A DNA stretch of 64,000 bases from Proteles cristata cristata (lineage: Eukaryota; Chordata; Mammalia; Carnivora; Hyaenidae). The translations under genes were made by a program, and so were the position numbers. Under the pieces are notes generated by a model that ran no database searches, was not told the origin of the DNA, and saw nothing but the letters and a program-made list of their open reading frames with translations. The DNA is taken from assembly GCA_017311185.1 (NCBI GenBank), contig JAESUZ010002610.1, positions 208,944 to 272,943 of the forward strand, in the 5' to 3' direction. This document shows, in pieces, positions 10,690-21,400 of the stretch. The stretch's first letter is position 1. Every line of letters begins with the position of its first letter.

Positions 10690-10829
10690 GAAAAACTAAA
10701 TTTAAATTCTGTTTCATTTTAACTGATCAAAATTTAAATTAAAAAAGCCACATGTAGCTAGGAGCTTCCATACTCTACAGTGGAAGTCTAGTTCTTACAA
10801 ATCCTGAAGAATTATCTACAAATTCAGAT

Positions 10830-11512
10830 TTTTTAAATTTATTTATTTTTGAATAGTTTATTGTCAAGTTCATTTCCATATAACACCCAGTGCTCATCCC
10901 CACAAGTGCCCTCCTCCATGCCCATCACCCCCCTTCCCCTCCCCCCATCAGCCTTCAGTTTGTTCTCAGCATTCAAGAGTCTCTCATGGTTTACCTACCT
11001 CCCTCTCCCCAATGATTTATCCCCTTCTCCTCCCCCATGGTCCTCCGTCAAGTTTCTCCTAATCCTCCTATACGTGCAAACATATGATATTTGTCCTTCT
11101 CTGCCTGACTTATTTCGCTCAGCATAACACCCTCAAGGTCCATCCATGTTGCTACACATGGCCAGATTTCATTGTTTCTCATTGCCATGTAGTATTCCAT
11201 GGTATAGATAAACCACATCTTCTTGATCCATTTGTCCATTGATGGACACTTAGGCTCTTTCCATGTTTTAGCTATTGTGGAGAGTGCTGCTATGAACACT
11301 GGGGTCCATGTGCCCCTATGCATCAGCACTCCTGTATTCCTTGGGTAAATTCCTAGCAGTGCTATTGATGGGTCATAGGGGAATTCTATTGTTAATTTTT
11401 TGAGGAATCTCCACACTGTTTTCCAGAGGGGCTGTACCAGTTTACATTCCCACCAACAGTGTAGGAGGGTGCCCATTTCTCCACATCCTTGCCAGCATCT
11501 AGAGTCCTCTGA
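10830..11512 (-). mobile_element. 5'-truncated L1, antisense, with 13-bp TSD
   Basis: Reverse complement of the L1 3' end: 3' UTR and tail at the left, ORF2 C-terminus to the right. Exact duplication TACAAATTCAGAT occurs at 10817-10829 and 11513-11525. Total length is about 680 bp, so most of the element was lost at insertion (incomplete reverse transcription). Relatively young, as the ORF2 end is still open. Confidence 0.95.
11048..11476 (-). pseudogene. L1 ORF2 C-terminal fragment (142 codons)
   Basis: Open frame for the last part of the L1 ORF2 protein, downstream of the reverse transcriptase domain. It contains the conserved [17 protein letters not shown] segment (the Cys-containing C-terminal region) and [19 protein letters not shown]. 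Lacking the endonuclease and reverse transcriptase domains and any promoter, it cannot support retrotransposition. The same segment recurs at about 54.0 kb and 54.95 kb. Confidence 0.9.
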
Positions 11513-11529
11513 TACAAATTCAGATGTTA

Positions 11530-12670
11530 ATCACATTATAGCAATCTAGCTCCACTGCCCCGCATGAATTAAACTACTACTGTTTAAGGGTAATAAGCAC
11601 CATCTCATCAGCAAAATTAAACATTTCTTAGGGGCACAGATGTATTTTGCTCTTTCTTGTGTTCCCTAAATAGTGCCTAGCACAGAGTTAGCCATACAAT
11701 ATTTCACAGTGATTTTTTATTAAGGTAGATAACGTGAAGGGGAAGTTGGGGGAAATACGTGATCACAGTATTTCTTTCTTCACCTCCTTCCTCCTGTCCA
11801 CTGTGTCTTCCATTATGTCTGCAATCGATCGACTCCACCCCTGTCCCCTAGTCACACCACAGAGCCATTGCCAGGCCTCAAAAAGCTAATGACACCGTTT
11901 AGCTTCTCTGTCTCTGTGTTTCTCATCAACCATCACCAACTGCAAACACTCAAAGCCTGTGATGTGTTAAGATGCTTGTGAAGTGAGGGAGTAAGTACCC
12001 CACGAGCCCATCCCTCTACGAAAACAATGAACAAACGGGCAAAAGCTGTCAAAATCAATTCTATTGGAATTCTGGAAGCTAGTCAAAGATTCAGAGCAAC
12101 CAGGCGAATGCTTAATCAAGAAAAGGGAGGCTGATACTCGAGAGGAAATTTTTGTGGCTTTTAGCTTCTCCTGGCCCCATCCCTTCCTCCCTGGATTGGC
12201 AACAGTCTGGAAGATAGAGCCTGCATTGCCAGCGTGGGCTCCCGGCACCAGAGGAAATAGAGCAGACCTTGTTCCCAAAGACTTACGCTTGTTCGATTCA
12301 ACCTGTCTGGTGCTTTCCTGAAGAGCTGGCACAAAGGACTTGCTCCTGTCTTCCCTCTCTCTCACAGAGGGGAGAGGCAGTTACCTGAGCGGCATTTGCC
12401 AGAAACAGTTGAAGCACTCAAAAGACATACCGAAAAGCTTGAGAGGAAAGGATGAGGGGTGAGATGCTTTAGGAACAAGGGCTTTGAAGGGCCCCCCACA
12501 TATTCCTAGGAATTAGGAAGTCCATGCACATGCCCAGGGCAGGGGTATGCTCAGAAAAGACCTTAGAAGACACTAAGCTTTCACCTCTGCTGACCTTCAG
12601 TCTCCACGCTAGCAGAAGGTAAAGGCTAAGGCAGAGTTGTAAATGGTCCAGTTGAGTGTTGAAGGTGTGA
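11530..12670. other. Mostly unassigned; L2 3' tail near 11640-11705
   Basis: GTTCCCTAAATAGTGCCTAG then CACAGAGTTAGCC at about 11659-11691 resembles the L2 3' end (plus strand). From 11710 to 12670 I recognise no repeat. Crossing frames at 11967-12365 and 12064-12321 look like chance. Confidence 0.45.
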
Positions 12671-12674
12671 ACCA

Positions 12675-12699
12675 ACACACACACACACACACACACACA
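12675..12699 (+). repeat. (AC)n microsatellite
   Basis: About 12 uninterrupted AC units. Likely polymorphic. Confidence 0.95.
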
Positions 12700-12803
12700 A
12701 TTATTCTGTGTTTGTTCCCAGGCATTTCAGGAAATCTCAATCACATCACTACCTGACTATTAAACAGACTTCAGTGGCCACACGTGACAAAGAATATCCA
12801 TTT

Positions 12804-13036
12804 TTACCTATTTATTTTTTAATTTTTTAATGTTTATTTATTTTTGAGAAAGAGAGGGAAAGAGATAAAGCACAAGCAGGGGATGGGCAGGGAGAGAGGG
12901 AGACACAGAATCCAAAACAGTCTCCAGGCTCCGAGCTGTCAGCACAGAGCCCGATGTGGGGTTCAAACCCACAAGCCACAAGATCATGACCTGAGTTGAA
13001 GTCTGACGCTTAACCGATGGAGCCACCTAGGCACCC
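12804..13036 (-). mobile_element. Felid SINE, minus strand
   Basis: T-rich start, GA-rich block and tRNA-like head complement (CGATGGAGCCACCTAGGCACCC) at the right end. Duplications AAGAATATCCATTT (12790-12803) and AAGAATATCAATTT (13037-13050) differ at one base. Confidence 0.95.
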
Positions 13037-13050
13037 AAGAATATCAATTT

Positions 13051-13410
13051 ATAAAACATAGTTCAGAAACGTTTCTAAAAAAACAGTAACCGCAAGTATC
13101 TACAACAAATCCCGAAGAGGTATGAGGGTCTGATTTCCAGAGCTGGCATATTACAATATTCACAAAGTCTAGTTTTCAACAAAAATTCTGCAGCCAGCAA
13201 ATAAACAAGGGGGAAGAGGAAATAGGGAGTGACTACTTAATGGGTACAGGGTTTCTTTTAGGGATGACGACATGTCCTGGAATCAGATAGTGGTGGTGGT
13301 GGCACAGCCTTTTGACTACCTTGGAAACCACTGTATTGGACACTCTGAAATCCCAAATTCTATCTTATGTGAACTTTTCCTCAAAAACAAAGACAATTAA
13401 AAATGGATTT
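13051..13410 (+). repeat. Old L1 3' UTR fragment
   Basis: CTTAATGGGTACAGGGTTTC (13236-13255), TCCTGGAATCAGATAGTGGT (13275-13294) and AACCACTGTATTGGACACTC (13326-13345) follow the sense order of ancient L1 3' UTRs. The tail is interrupted by the next SINE. Confidence 0.75.
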
Positions 13411-13634
13411 AAAAAACAATTTAATGGTTATTTTTGAGAAAGAGAGACAGAGAGAAAGAGACAGAGTGTGAGTAGGGAAGGGGCAGAGAGAGAGGGAGAC
13501 ACAGAACCCGAAGCAGGCTCCAGGCTCTGAGCTGTCAGCCCAGAGCCTGATGCAGGGCTCGAACTCACAGGCTGTGAGATCATGACCTGAGCCCAAGTCT
13601 GACGCTCAACCGACTGAGCCACTCAGGCACCCCA
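13411..13634 (-). mobile_element. Felid SINE inserted in an L1 tail
   Basis: Complete minus-strand copy ending in CGACTGAGCCACTCAGGCACC. Flanks AAAATGGATTT (13400-13410) and AAAATGGAGTTT (13636-13647) are a slightly diverged duplication of the A-rich L1 3' end. Confidence 0.93.
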
Positions 13635-13639
13635 CAAAA

Positions 13640-14149
13640 TGGAGTTTTAAGCAACAGGCTGGTGCTTCGCTTTGATATAGTTTGATGAAGTCATTTCCAA
13701 GCTTCCCAGAGAGATTCCTCCTTTGCCTTTAGACACACACACCTCAGTAATTTCTGATCAGCCGGGTGCACTGTATAAGCTGGTCTGTAAGCGGAGGTCT
13801 ATTTCCGGGTGGCATTTGCCCATGGGCCCCAACAGCAGGCTCAGGTTGTCACCTGAAGTGCGTGGTTGTTTTCACAACTTCCCAAATGCAATATTTCCAA
13901 AACATGCCCCTGATTTCTTGTGCGCCTGCATCATCCTGCATCTGCTGAAGGCATCTCCTCAGGCCATCTTGGACAGCTCCTGTACACCCTATCCAGTTAA
14001 CCCCTGCGTCCCGACAGCTACCCACCCCCACCTGGCTTTCGAATCTATCTACCTCTCTTCGTCCCCACGGCTGTGACCCCTGTTCCTTATCTGTTCTGTT
14101 CTAACAGACTCCAGCTGGTCTCACCTCCTGCTCTCTTGACCCCTTCCAG
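13640..14149. other. Unassigned, no recognised feature
   Basis: C-rich coding-strand-like frames at 13723-14076 overlap frames on the other strand and carry no domain. Possibly the distal part of the L2 that follows. Confidence 0.4.
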
Positions 14150-14725
14150 TCTGTGTGCCACACTCTTCATTTGCATTTTAAAGTGCAAATCTAATCATTT
14201 CACATACACACACCCCCATTTGAAGTCTTTAATTGGCTTCATGTTTATTCTCTTAGAATAAAATCCAAAAGCATTGAAATGTGTGCAAGACCCTATATGA
14301 CCTGGCTCCCATCCACCTCCCCAGATTCCCCACAGTCATTACACTCCCATCACGGGAATGACATTTTTAGTTTGTCTCCACCTCAGGGCAGTCATATATC
14401 TGCTCATCTTTCTAGAACATTCCATGTCCTCTCTTCTCTGCACTTAGCGGATCCTAGTCATTTTCAGAGCTTAGATGAAATGTTACTTCCTGAAGGAAGC
14501 CTTCCTGGCCCTCCCAGACTTGTGTCAGTTCTCATGTGCGGGTTGAGTGCCAGGCTCCTCTTTTATGGTACATGTTACTCTTAAAATTTCTGGGCTCAAT
14601 TGCTCAATGTCTGACTCCCCCACTGAAGTGGGTGACCCAGGAGGGCAGGTACTGTCTTGTTTTGATGCTGTACCCCAGTACCAATCACAGTGCCATGTGT
14701 ATGGCAGAAGCTTGATACATACATA
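14150..14725 (+). repeat. L2 LINE 3' region, sense
   Basis: Consensus-like landmarks occur in order: TAGAATAAAATCCAAAAGCA, GCAAGACCCTATATGACCTG, CACCTCAGGGCAGTCAT, AGATGAAATGTTACTTCCTG, GAAGCCTTCCTGGCC, GGGCAGGTACTGTCTTGTTT and CCAGTACCAATCACAGTGCC. This is a long L2 fragment with no TSD. ORFs inside it are not genes. Confidence 0.88.
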
Positions 14726-15543
14726 TTTGCAAACTTAATAGTATGGAATGCAATCAGATGTCACGGACAGCACCTTACTAAGTAGTTAGCGCGTTAATGA
14801 GAACGAGTTGACAGCCTGCCAGAGAAAGAATGTGGCCCCCGTGTGCTGCTGGCCCCACGATCCTTATCATAGGTGGAAGGTGGGGTGGTAGAAGTTGAGC
14901 TGGTGCACCATCGCCAAGGAGACCTACTCTGAGCCAGCCAGGCGTATCCAGTCCTCATTTCAGGGTCCTATTACAGCACGCAGCATGCCCAGGGTGGTGG
15001 AATTTGGGGAGTAGATTATCCCATCTATTCAACTTGGCCACCCAGACTGTTCAATCAATTCAGGGTCTTTTCTCTGGACTCTTAGGTGCCCCAAATGGCC
15101 ACCCCCTTGCAGGGGACAGAGAAATATCTGGTCCTGGAGTCCTGTTTCTCTCTCACCTCCTTTCCTAAAGCCTCTGAGTTATTTTTAATTCCTTTGCTCT
15201 TCCCACAGTCCCCATCCTTTCCCTGCCTTCTAGTGGTAGGTAACCAGTGTCAGCGGTCAATCGTTCACTTCCTCCAGTCCTTATTGCGTGGTGGCCCAGC
15301 TGTTCGAGAGGTTAAGAGTGGAGGGGAGACCTGACAGATCCACATCATGCTCTAACCTTGGGGAGAGATACGCATATACAATCACATCTTTCGTCCTGCC
15401 AATGTTGACTGCCTGCCAGCTTACATCCTGGGCCTTATAATGCTGATGAGAACGTCTGTTTCTTACCCTGCCTCTCATTCCATTATCAAAACCCTGTTAT
15501 TTTAGCTTCAGTGTGGGTCAGGCAGGATTCCCAAGAGTGCGAT
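14726..15543. other. Unassigned, no recognised feature
   Basis: No clear repeat or exon. Frames at 15086-15334 (plus) and 15281-15478 (minus) are short and unsupported. Confidence 0.45.
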
Positions 15544-15558
15544 AGAAAACCTGCAGAG

Positions 15559-15771
15559 TGGGGCACCTGGGTGGCTTAGTCGGTTAAGCATCCGACTTTC
15601 ACTCAGGTCATGATCTCACAGTTTGTGGGTTCGAGCCCTGCGTCGGGCTCTGTGCTGACAGCTCAGAGCCTGGAGCCTGTTTTAGCCTATGACTCCCTCT
15701 CTCTCTGACCCTCCCCTGCTCATGCTGTCTCTCTCTCTCTCCTAGAAATAAAAAAAGAAAAAGAAAACCTG
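15559..15771 (+). mobile_element. Felid SINE, young copy with exact TSD
   Basis: A box TGGCTTAGTCGG (15572-15583) and B box GGTTCGAGCCC (15628-15638) are intact. It shares with the copy at 4140 the CTCTGACCCTCCCCTGCTCA block and CCTAGAAATAAA ending. Exact 15-bp duplication AGAAAACCTGCAGAG at 15544-15558 and 15772-15786. Confidence 0.97.
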
Positions 15772-15789
15772 CAGAGATGTGACACCAGA

Positions 15790-17320
15790 AGAAGTGGCCC
15801 CAATGGGAAGAAATGGGAGCTATTGCAGGAGAGGGAGGGAGGGAGGACTCAAGGCAGCTTCTATCAGGCTCACCGTGTTTCTGAGGGTCTGACTTAATTC
15901 TGCATTTCTTGCAGAAAACAGGTATCAGGGAGGAAGAGTACAGAGTTATTTCTATATGCTGTCAGAAACTAAAAATAACGTGCTAGAAATGACATTGAGC
16001 AAATGGACTCCTAACTCCTTCCTCATGTGCTTCCCTTTTCTCTATCAAGGAGAATAAGTCTCGGACAGCAAAGGGCAGAACAAACATGGGTGAGGCCAGG
16101 CAATCAGAGCTGAGTGAAGAACAAGTCTGAAAAAACATGAACTGATCTGAATGTCTTGAGCCTCCCAGCTGAGGTAAGAGACATCGTGGGGGAATGAGAG
16201 AATCCACGGGCAAAACGGATCAGCCCAGGTCATAACTTCTGAGGAGCTTGGAGAAGTAGAGTCGTGCTAGAAGACTAGTAACAGGCTGAGTTTGGTGTCA
16301 ATTCAGGTGGTTAAAGTCATGGTTTATGGGCATGGAGTGTAAAGGAAGAGGTGTTCATGGGACCTGTATGGAAACCTTAACTTCATTTCCTTCCTTAGTA
16401 GGGATTCTGAACTGGAAAACAGGATTACATACTAGCTGATGCATCTGGGATTTTATAAAGTATTGGACACTATGGAAACCTAAGAGCACCCATTCAAAAA
16501 CATCTGCACTGTCACCACGTGGGGACAGAATTCTGGAGACATTCTTTAAGGCTCTTGCTTCAGCCTGCTCCTGTCCCCAGACTGTCACTGTTAGATTTAG
16601 TTGTCCTTGCACCAAGCCCATATTTGTCTATATTTCCCAAAAGGCAAAATATAATAAAAGTAAATACTGATAAATAAAAGGTCCTGGACTTTAGTCTGAA
16701 AAATCAGCTGCACACCTCTAACACAAGAAAGATGTGATTTAACTGGAGTGGCACTTTTACACCTCTTAAGAGCTAATAATGATTTGCCTCATTCTGAAAG
16801 GATCCTTGTATCAAGTGCTGCCGTTGCATGATGATCTCAACGTTGCATAACCTCTTCTCCTGCTTTGATATGAGTCTATTCATTTTATCATCTGATATCA
16901 GGTATCTGCGACCTGATGATCTCAGTTCACACACAGGCTAAATGTTTCCCTGAAGGGCTTTAAAGTGAGCTGATTCCCTTTCTCAAGGACAGAGCAGGAG
17001 TATCTCTATGTTCTGTGTTTGTCATCGAATGGCCAGATCAAAGTTAAACAGCCAAGAATTCACACCCAAAGAAACAATGGAGAGAGGTCCCATCTAAAGA
17101 AGCCCATTGTATCCACAGCATTCCTTCACCTCCCTTTGCAGAGGGGTGGGCTGTCAGCTTCCAAGACCCTCACAGAAGTCAGGAGCTCAGATCTTAACAG
17201 TGAGGGTGTGAGCTGGAGGGAAACAGAACCTAGCAGCACACAGCAAAATTGGGGCTGGGGGAGATTCAGACTTTGACTATTGTCTCTGGTTGAATTCATT
17301 ACAAGTTTAGAGGAAAGTGC
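15790..17320. other. Unassigned single-copy-like sequence
   Basis: No recognisable repeat over about 1.5 kb, with a short GGGA-rich patch at 15829-15846. Small frames only. This is one of the longer repeat-poor stretches. Confidence 0.45.
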
Positions 17321-17344
17321 CTGGAAGAATTATGTTGTTGTTTT

Positions 17345-17562
17345 ATTATTATTTTTTACATGTTTCCTTATTTATTTAGATAGAGAGAGAGAGAGAGGAC
17401 AAGTAGGGGAGGGGCAGAGAGAGAAGGAGGGAGAGAAATTCCAAGCAGGGCCCATGCTCAGTATGGAACCCTGTGCGGGGCTCCATCTTGCAGCCTTGAA
17501 ATCATGACCTGAACCGAAAACAAGAGTGAGATGCTTAAGAGGGTGAGCCACCCCGGTGCTCC
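17345..17562 (-). mobile_element. Carnivore SINE, minus strand
   Basis: T-rich start, GA block and diverged head complement (GGGTGAGCCACCCCGGTGCT). Flanks near 17323-17344 and 17563-17583 share GAAG...GTTGTTTT and are a probable diverged TSD. Confidence 0.88.
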
Positions 17563-17913
17563 AGGAAGTTCTGTGGTTGTTTTGAGTGGAAACCTAATAT
17601 TGGCATTTCAGACACCTGTGGCAAGGCAATGGAAGAACTCTCTGGTTCAGGGACACTTTCGTGAGTGTCCTTCAGTTCCAAGTGTGTAAGCATACCCCGG
17701 GCATCTGCCTGGCCCTCCTGGCTGCCTGAGACGCAAACCCTTCTGGTCTTCTTCCCTCTGCTTCCTAAATTAGCTTGGGGTTTGGGTCTCTTGGTTCCTT
17801 CCTTCCCCCAACACTGTCCTGGTTTGTGACTTTCTCTTATCTGTCCCTGACCAAGCCTAATTTTGGTCTTTCTGATGGGCACTTATGGGCCAAGTTTGCA
17901 AAATAAAACTTCA

Positions 17914-18102
17914 GGATTGCCTGGGTGGCTCAAGTTGGTTAAGCATCATGGTTTGTGAGATCAAACCCTACGTGGGGCTCTGCAATGACAGCGTGGAGCC
18001 TGATTGGGGTTCTCTCTCTCCCTCTCTCTGCTCCTTCCCCCTCATGTGCATACACACTTGCACTCTCTCTCTCTCTCCCAAAATAAATAAACTTTTTTAA
18101 AA
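17914..18102 (+). mobile_element. Carnivore SINE with internal deletion
   Basis: Head TGCCTGGGTGGCTCAAGTTG then TTAAGCATCATGG. The segment between A box and B box is shortened by about 25 bp. CT block and AAAATAAATAAAC tail are present. Left flank CAAAATAAAACTT and right flank CCACAAAACTT are similar. Confidence 0.88.
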
Positions 18103-18115
18103 GGCCACAAAACTT

Positions 18116-18336
18116 TGGGGCGCCTGGGTGGCTCAGTTGGTTGTCTTGACTTTGGCTCAGGTTATAAACTCATGGCTGATGGGTTCAAGCCCCGTGTTGG
18201 GCTCTGTGATGGAGACTGCTTCGGATTCTGTGTCTCCCTCTCTCTCTCCCCCACCCCTGCTCTCACTATGTCTGTCTCTATCTCTCTAAAAAATAAATAA
18301 AACATAAAAAAGGTAATAAATAAAAAAATAAAACAG
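18116..18336 (+). mobile_element. Felid SINE next to the previous one, same target motif
   Basis: Head GGGGCGCCTGGGTGGCTCAG and B box region GGTTCAAGCCCC. The tail contains repeated AATAAATAAAA units. Exact 10-bp duplication CACAAAACTT at 18106-18115 and 18337-18346. It inserted into the 3' duplication of the preceding SINE. Confidence 0.93.
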
Positions 18337-18366
18337 CACAAAACTTCAAACTTCCTCACCATTGTT

Positions 18367-18427
18367 ATATTTTTTTTTATTTCTCTCCTTTTTTTACTTA
18401 ATATCTACTGTCAAATTGGTTTCCATA
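18367..18427 (-). mobile_element. 61-bp L1 3'-end stub with 13-bp TSD
   Basis: T-rich tail complement followed by TACTGTCAAATTGGTTTCCA, the extreme 3' end of the felid L1 in antisense (compare ATTGTCAAGTTCATTTCCAT at 10861). Exact duplication CCTCACCATTGTT lies at 18354-18366 and 18428-18440. Confidence 0.9.
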
Positions 18428-18444
18428 CCTCACCATTGTTTTAG

Positions 18445-18640
18445 ATCCGTGGTCTTCCAGGTGTAGTCCTAGCTCAGTGACATCATCACCATCTGGGAAT
18501 GTGCCAGAAGTGCCAGTTCTCAGGCCCCATCCCAGATCTACTAAATCAGACATTCTGGGGTTGGAGCCCAGAAATCTGTGGTTAACAGGTCCTCCTATAG
18601 AGATTCTAATGTATGATCAAATATGAGACCCCATGGCTTA
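18445..18640 (+). mobile_element. MER5-like hAT element
   Basis: TCAGGCCCCATCCCAGATCT then ACTAAATCAGACATTCTGGG (18510-18560) is the recognisable centre of MER5-type non-autonomous hAT-Charlie transposons. The right arm continues to about 18615 (GATTCTAATGTATGATCAA). No coding capacity. Confidence 0.8.
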
Positions 18641-18649
18641 GAGAATGGA

Positions 18650-18900
18650 AACATTAAACAAAATAATGGCCTTTTCTTTGCCCATTTCCTGCCCATTCCT
18701 TCAAAATCCAGTTCACTTACTGCTTCCTCTTGCCACTTATCCAGACTGCTTCCTTTAGCCTCAACCTCTGTGCACCGCTTACTAGAGTTGATCCTGCTTT
18801 GTATCACCTTTCCTTCTTTATCTATGCGTTTGTCTGTGTTGGCTGCTATGGCCAAACCTACCTGGCTGGGCACTGATACTCCTGCATGAAAAATCCGATG
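18650..18900 (+). repeat. L2-like fragment
   Basis: TTCAAAATCCAGTTCACTTA followed by CTGCTTCCTCTTGCCACTTA is reminiscent of the L2 3' region. Diverged. Confidence 0.4.
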
Positions 18901-18937
18901 TCTACCCTGCACCCAGAACATCTAGCAGGAACACTCA

Positions 18938-18938
<1 letters not shown>

Positions 18939-18977
<39 letters not shown>
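18939..18977 (+). repeat. (CA)n microsatellite
   Basis: About 19 uninterrupted CA units, the longest dinucleotide CA repeat in the window. Confidence 0.97.
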
Positions 18978-18979
<2 letters not shown>

Positions 18980-20419
18980 CCGTCTTCCTATGATGTCATC
19001 TGCTGGTCACATGCATGCCAGGCTTCCCAGCAGCCAGGGACATGAAAGCCCATCTTCTTCTTCCATTTAAAGCAGGGATTTTTCCTGATCCTGCTGGAGG
19101 CCTCTTCTCAGTGTAGCCCCTGAGCACCCCTGACCACGCTCCCCAACCATGTGTTCTGACGACTTCTCCAATGGCAACCCTTTCTTCCCCAGCTCACACT
19201 ATGTTAGTGTTTCATTCTCTCTCCCACCTCTGCCAGAATTCAGGATACATATCCTGAACAGAGACACTCCCATCCTTCCTTTTCCATCAGTTCATAGCCT
19301 TCTGACAACACTTCCTTGACAGAATGTCCTCCTTGATGGATTTCACTGAGCTCTCCCTGGCAAGCCATCGATAACTGTGAAGATGTGTGATCAGCTGTGG
19401 TTAGTCTGTCCAGTTTCCCTTTGTAATCTCCAACCAATAAAATACAGTATCTATGGACTTAGGGTACCGAAGGAATTATGTGCATGAGAGATTTACTCAT
19501 AGAAAGTACCTGTTTTGGACAAAACACTATTATAAGACTTTCACATATAATATTTTGATGCTATTTAATAGCAAAAATAGAATCTTATCAATACAGGACT
19601 TATAAGGGGTGCTATTTGTTTTATCTATTCCAGGCACAGAACTATGACTCTAATAGGGTTTGCCGAGTCCAGACGACTACAGACAACATTCCTGGCTGGT
19701 TTCTTTAACTTGAAGCTTGGCATCCAAAGGAATGAGCATCATCCTGTTTGAAGAGCATATATTTATGAATAGCCTGATGTACAGATTGTGATATGGCCAC
19801 ATCAAGGGGACTATGAAGGGAACCATGAGTTCTATACCACCCTCTGGCTCCTTCTGCCAAGGAACGGTTGATAAGCCTTGATCAGTGTAGTGGAGACTAT
19901 GCCCTGTTGGGTCCAGTCTGGGGCTTTCCACCATGTCTGAGGCTACCTGTATCTACTCAAATGCTATATTGAGATGCCTATTTCAAGCATTAGTCAGAGC
20001 CCTGAGTATTAAATTTCCCATCAAAACATGTGAGCAAACTTCTCTGTAAGCTCAGCCTTTCCTAATTGGTTTCTACAAAAGCTATTCCCACCAATACTTT
20101 CTGGGAGATGTTAGCTGCCTATCTAAAGTAGTGCCTCTCTGCCTGTCTAATACAGTATGGATAATTTGTGTCTCTGTGTTTTTGCTAGCTGCTTCCTCTC
20201 TGTGGGACTGGCATTTTACTGTATGTGGCAGCAACAGAATGAGTGTTTGAAATATCTCTTGAGGAGAAGAATAACTTTCTGGGTTGGAGAGGGATCTAAA
20301 ATTTGACACCTAATTACTCAATTCTGTGACACTTTCTGTGAAACATGGTTAAATATCCTTAGAGGGTAGCAACAGGGCAATGCTGTTTAATGACTACTTG
20401 CCTAATATTGTAAGGATCC
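18978..20419. other. Unassigned, no clear repeat
   Basis: AT-average sequence without recognised elements. Some MIR-like text near 19500-19580 is too weak to call. Confidence 0.4.
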
Positions 20420-20560
20420 TATTGGATTCCTCACTAAAAGGTACTATGATTCTATTACTTGGATGGAGAGCTAAAGATCTTATGTGATTTGTCCAAGATA
20501 GTCCAGCTCACATGAGGCAGAGCAGGGTCCAGATTCATGCTCCTTCTTCTCCGACACACT
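20420..20560 (-). repeat. MIR SINE fragment, antisense
   Basis: GATTTGTCCAAGATAGTCCA then GCAGAGCAGGGTCCAGATTC is the reverse complement of the MIR core. Confidence 0.75.
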
Positions 20561-20744
20561 TGTTCCAAGCGTTGGTTAAGGGGAGGAGTCGTTATCGTCT
20601 TCCACCAACCGAGCTCATTCTACCCTGTGACTTAGAGTGTGACCCTGTGACAGTCAGCTCCATCTGGACCATCTTCACCTGGACCTCATAAACCTCAGTG
20701 TTCCTTCCGCATCTTCTCAGAGCTGACTTACTCATTGGGAGAGC

Positions 20745-20995
20745 TGGGGTAGCATAGAAGTTAAATGTAAGGAACCAAGCTCTGTGGGTTCAAATCCAGA
20801 CTCTACTATTTACTGGCACTGTGACCAGGCAATGTGACCTAGGACAAACCTCTGTGTTTTGATTTCCTCATCTGTAAAATGATGACAATAATTGACCACC
20901 TATGTTCCAGGGTTATGACATGTAAATGCTTCAGATAGGTAAGTCACTTAGAAGAGTATCTGTCACATAGCCAACATATACATATACACTTGCTC
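20745..20995 (+). repeat. MIR SINE, nearly full length
   Basis: The parts are in order: GGTTCAAATCCAGACTCTAC, CACTGTGACCAGGCAATGTG, TTGATTTCCTCATCTGTAAA, ATGATGACAATAATTGACC and a 3' TCACATAGCCAACATA. One of the best-preserved MIR copies here. Confidence 0.9.
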
Positions 20996-21205
20996 TTATT
21001 TTTATTCATCACTATTATAGTTTCTCTCCCTTGCTTTTTTACCCTCTGTGCCTTCTCTTCTGTTGTATTTCCTTCTTGAGCTCTCATTCACCTGCTCTGT
21101 CCCTAGTATCTTCAGCCCGTTTGTTCTTGGAACGACTTGATTCTGACCTTCTTCATTTATTGCAAATCCAAGGATTAGCTCCTTTTTCTTGCCTGTTTTT
21201 CTTTC

Positions 21206-21243
21206 TGTATCGAAATACTCTTTGTGTATCGAAATACTCTTTG
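21206..21243 (+). repeat. Perfect 19-bp tandem duplication (2 units)
   Basis: TGTATCGAAATACTCTTTG occurs at 21206-21224 and again at 21225-21243 with no spacer. Confidence 0.97.
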
Positions 21244-21274
21244 CTACATGACAGTGGTCTGGTGTGGACCACAG

Positions 21275-21400
21275 ATAGGATGGGAAGACAGAAGACTCTG
21301 ATTCAGGTTTGAGCTCTGCCACTTAGAACTACTGGATCTTGGGTAAGATATTTCATTTCCTCAGCCTCTTACCTCAGGAGGAGGTAAAAGTGTCTCATTA
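21275..21400 (+). repeat. MIR SINE fragment
   Basis: AAGACTCTGATTCAGGTTTG then CTCTGCCACTTAGAAC and TTCATTTCCTCAGCCTCTTA match the MIR core order. Confidence 0.75.

Larger units (their letters stand above)
10240..10795. mobile_element. hAT/MER3-like DNA element carrying nested SINEs
   Basis: Left part 10240-10341 (CTTGAAATGTGGCTGCTATG then ACTGAGAAACTAGACTTT) and right part 10690-10795 (TTTAAATTAAAAAAGCCACA then TGTAGCTAG) are complementary-ended pieces of a common non-autonomous DNA transposon type with GCCACATGTGGCTA-type arms. The middle is filled by two SINEs. Family name is from memory and uncertain. Confidence 0.6.
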
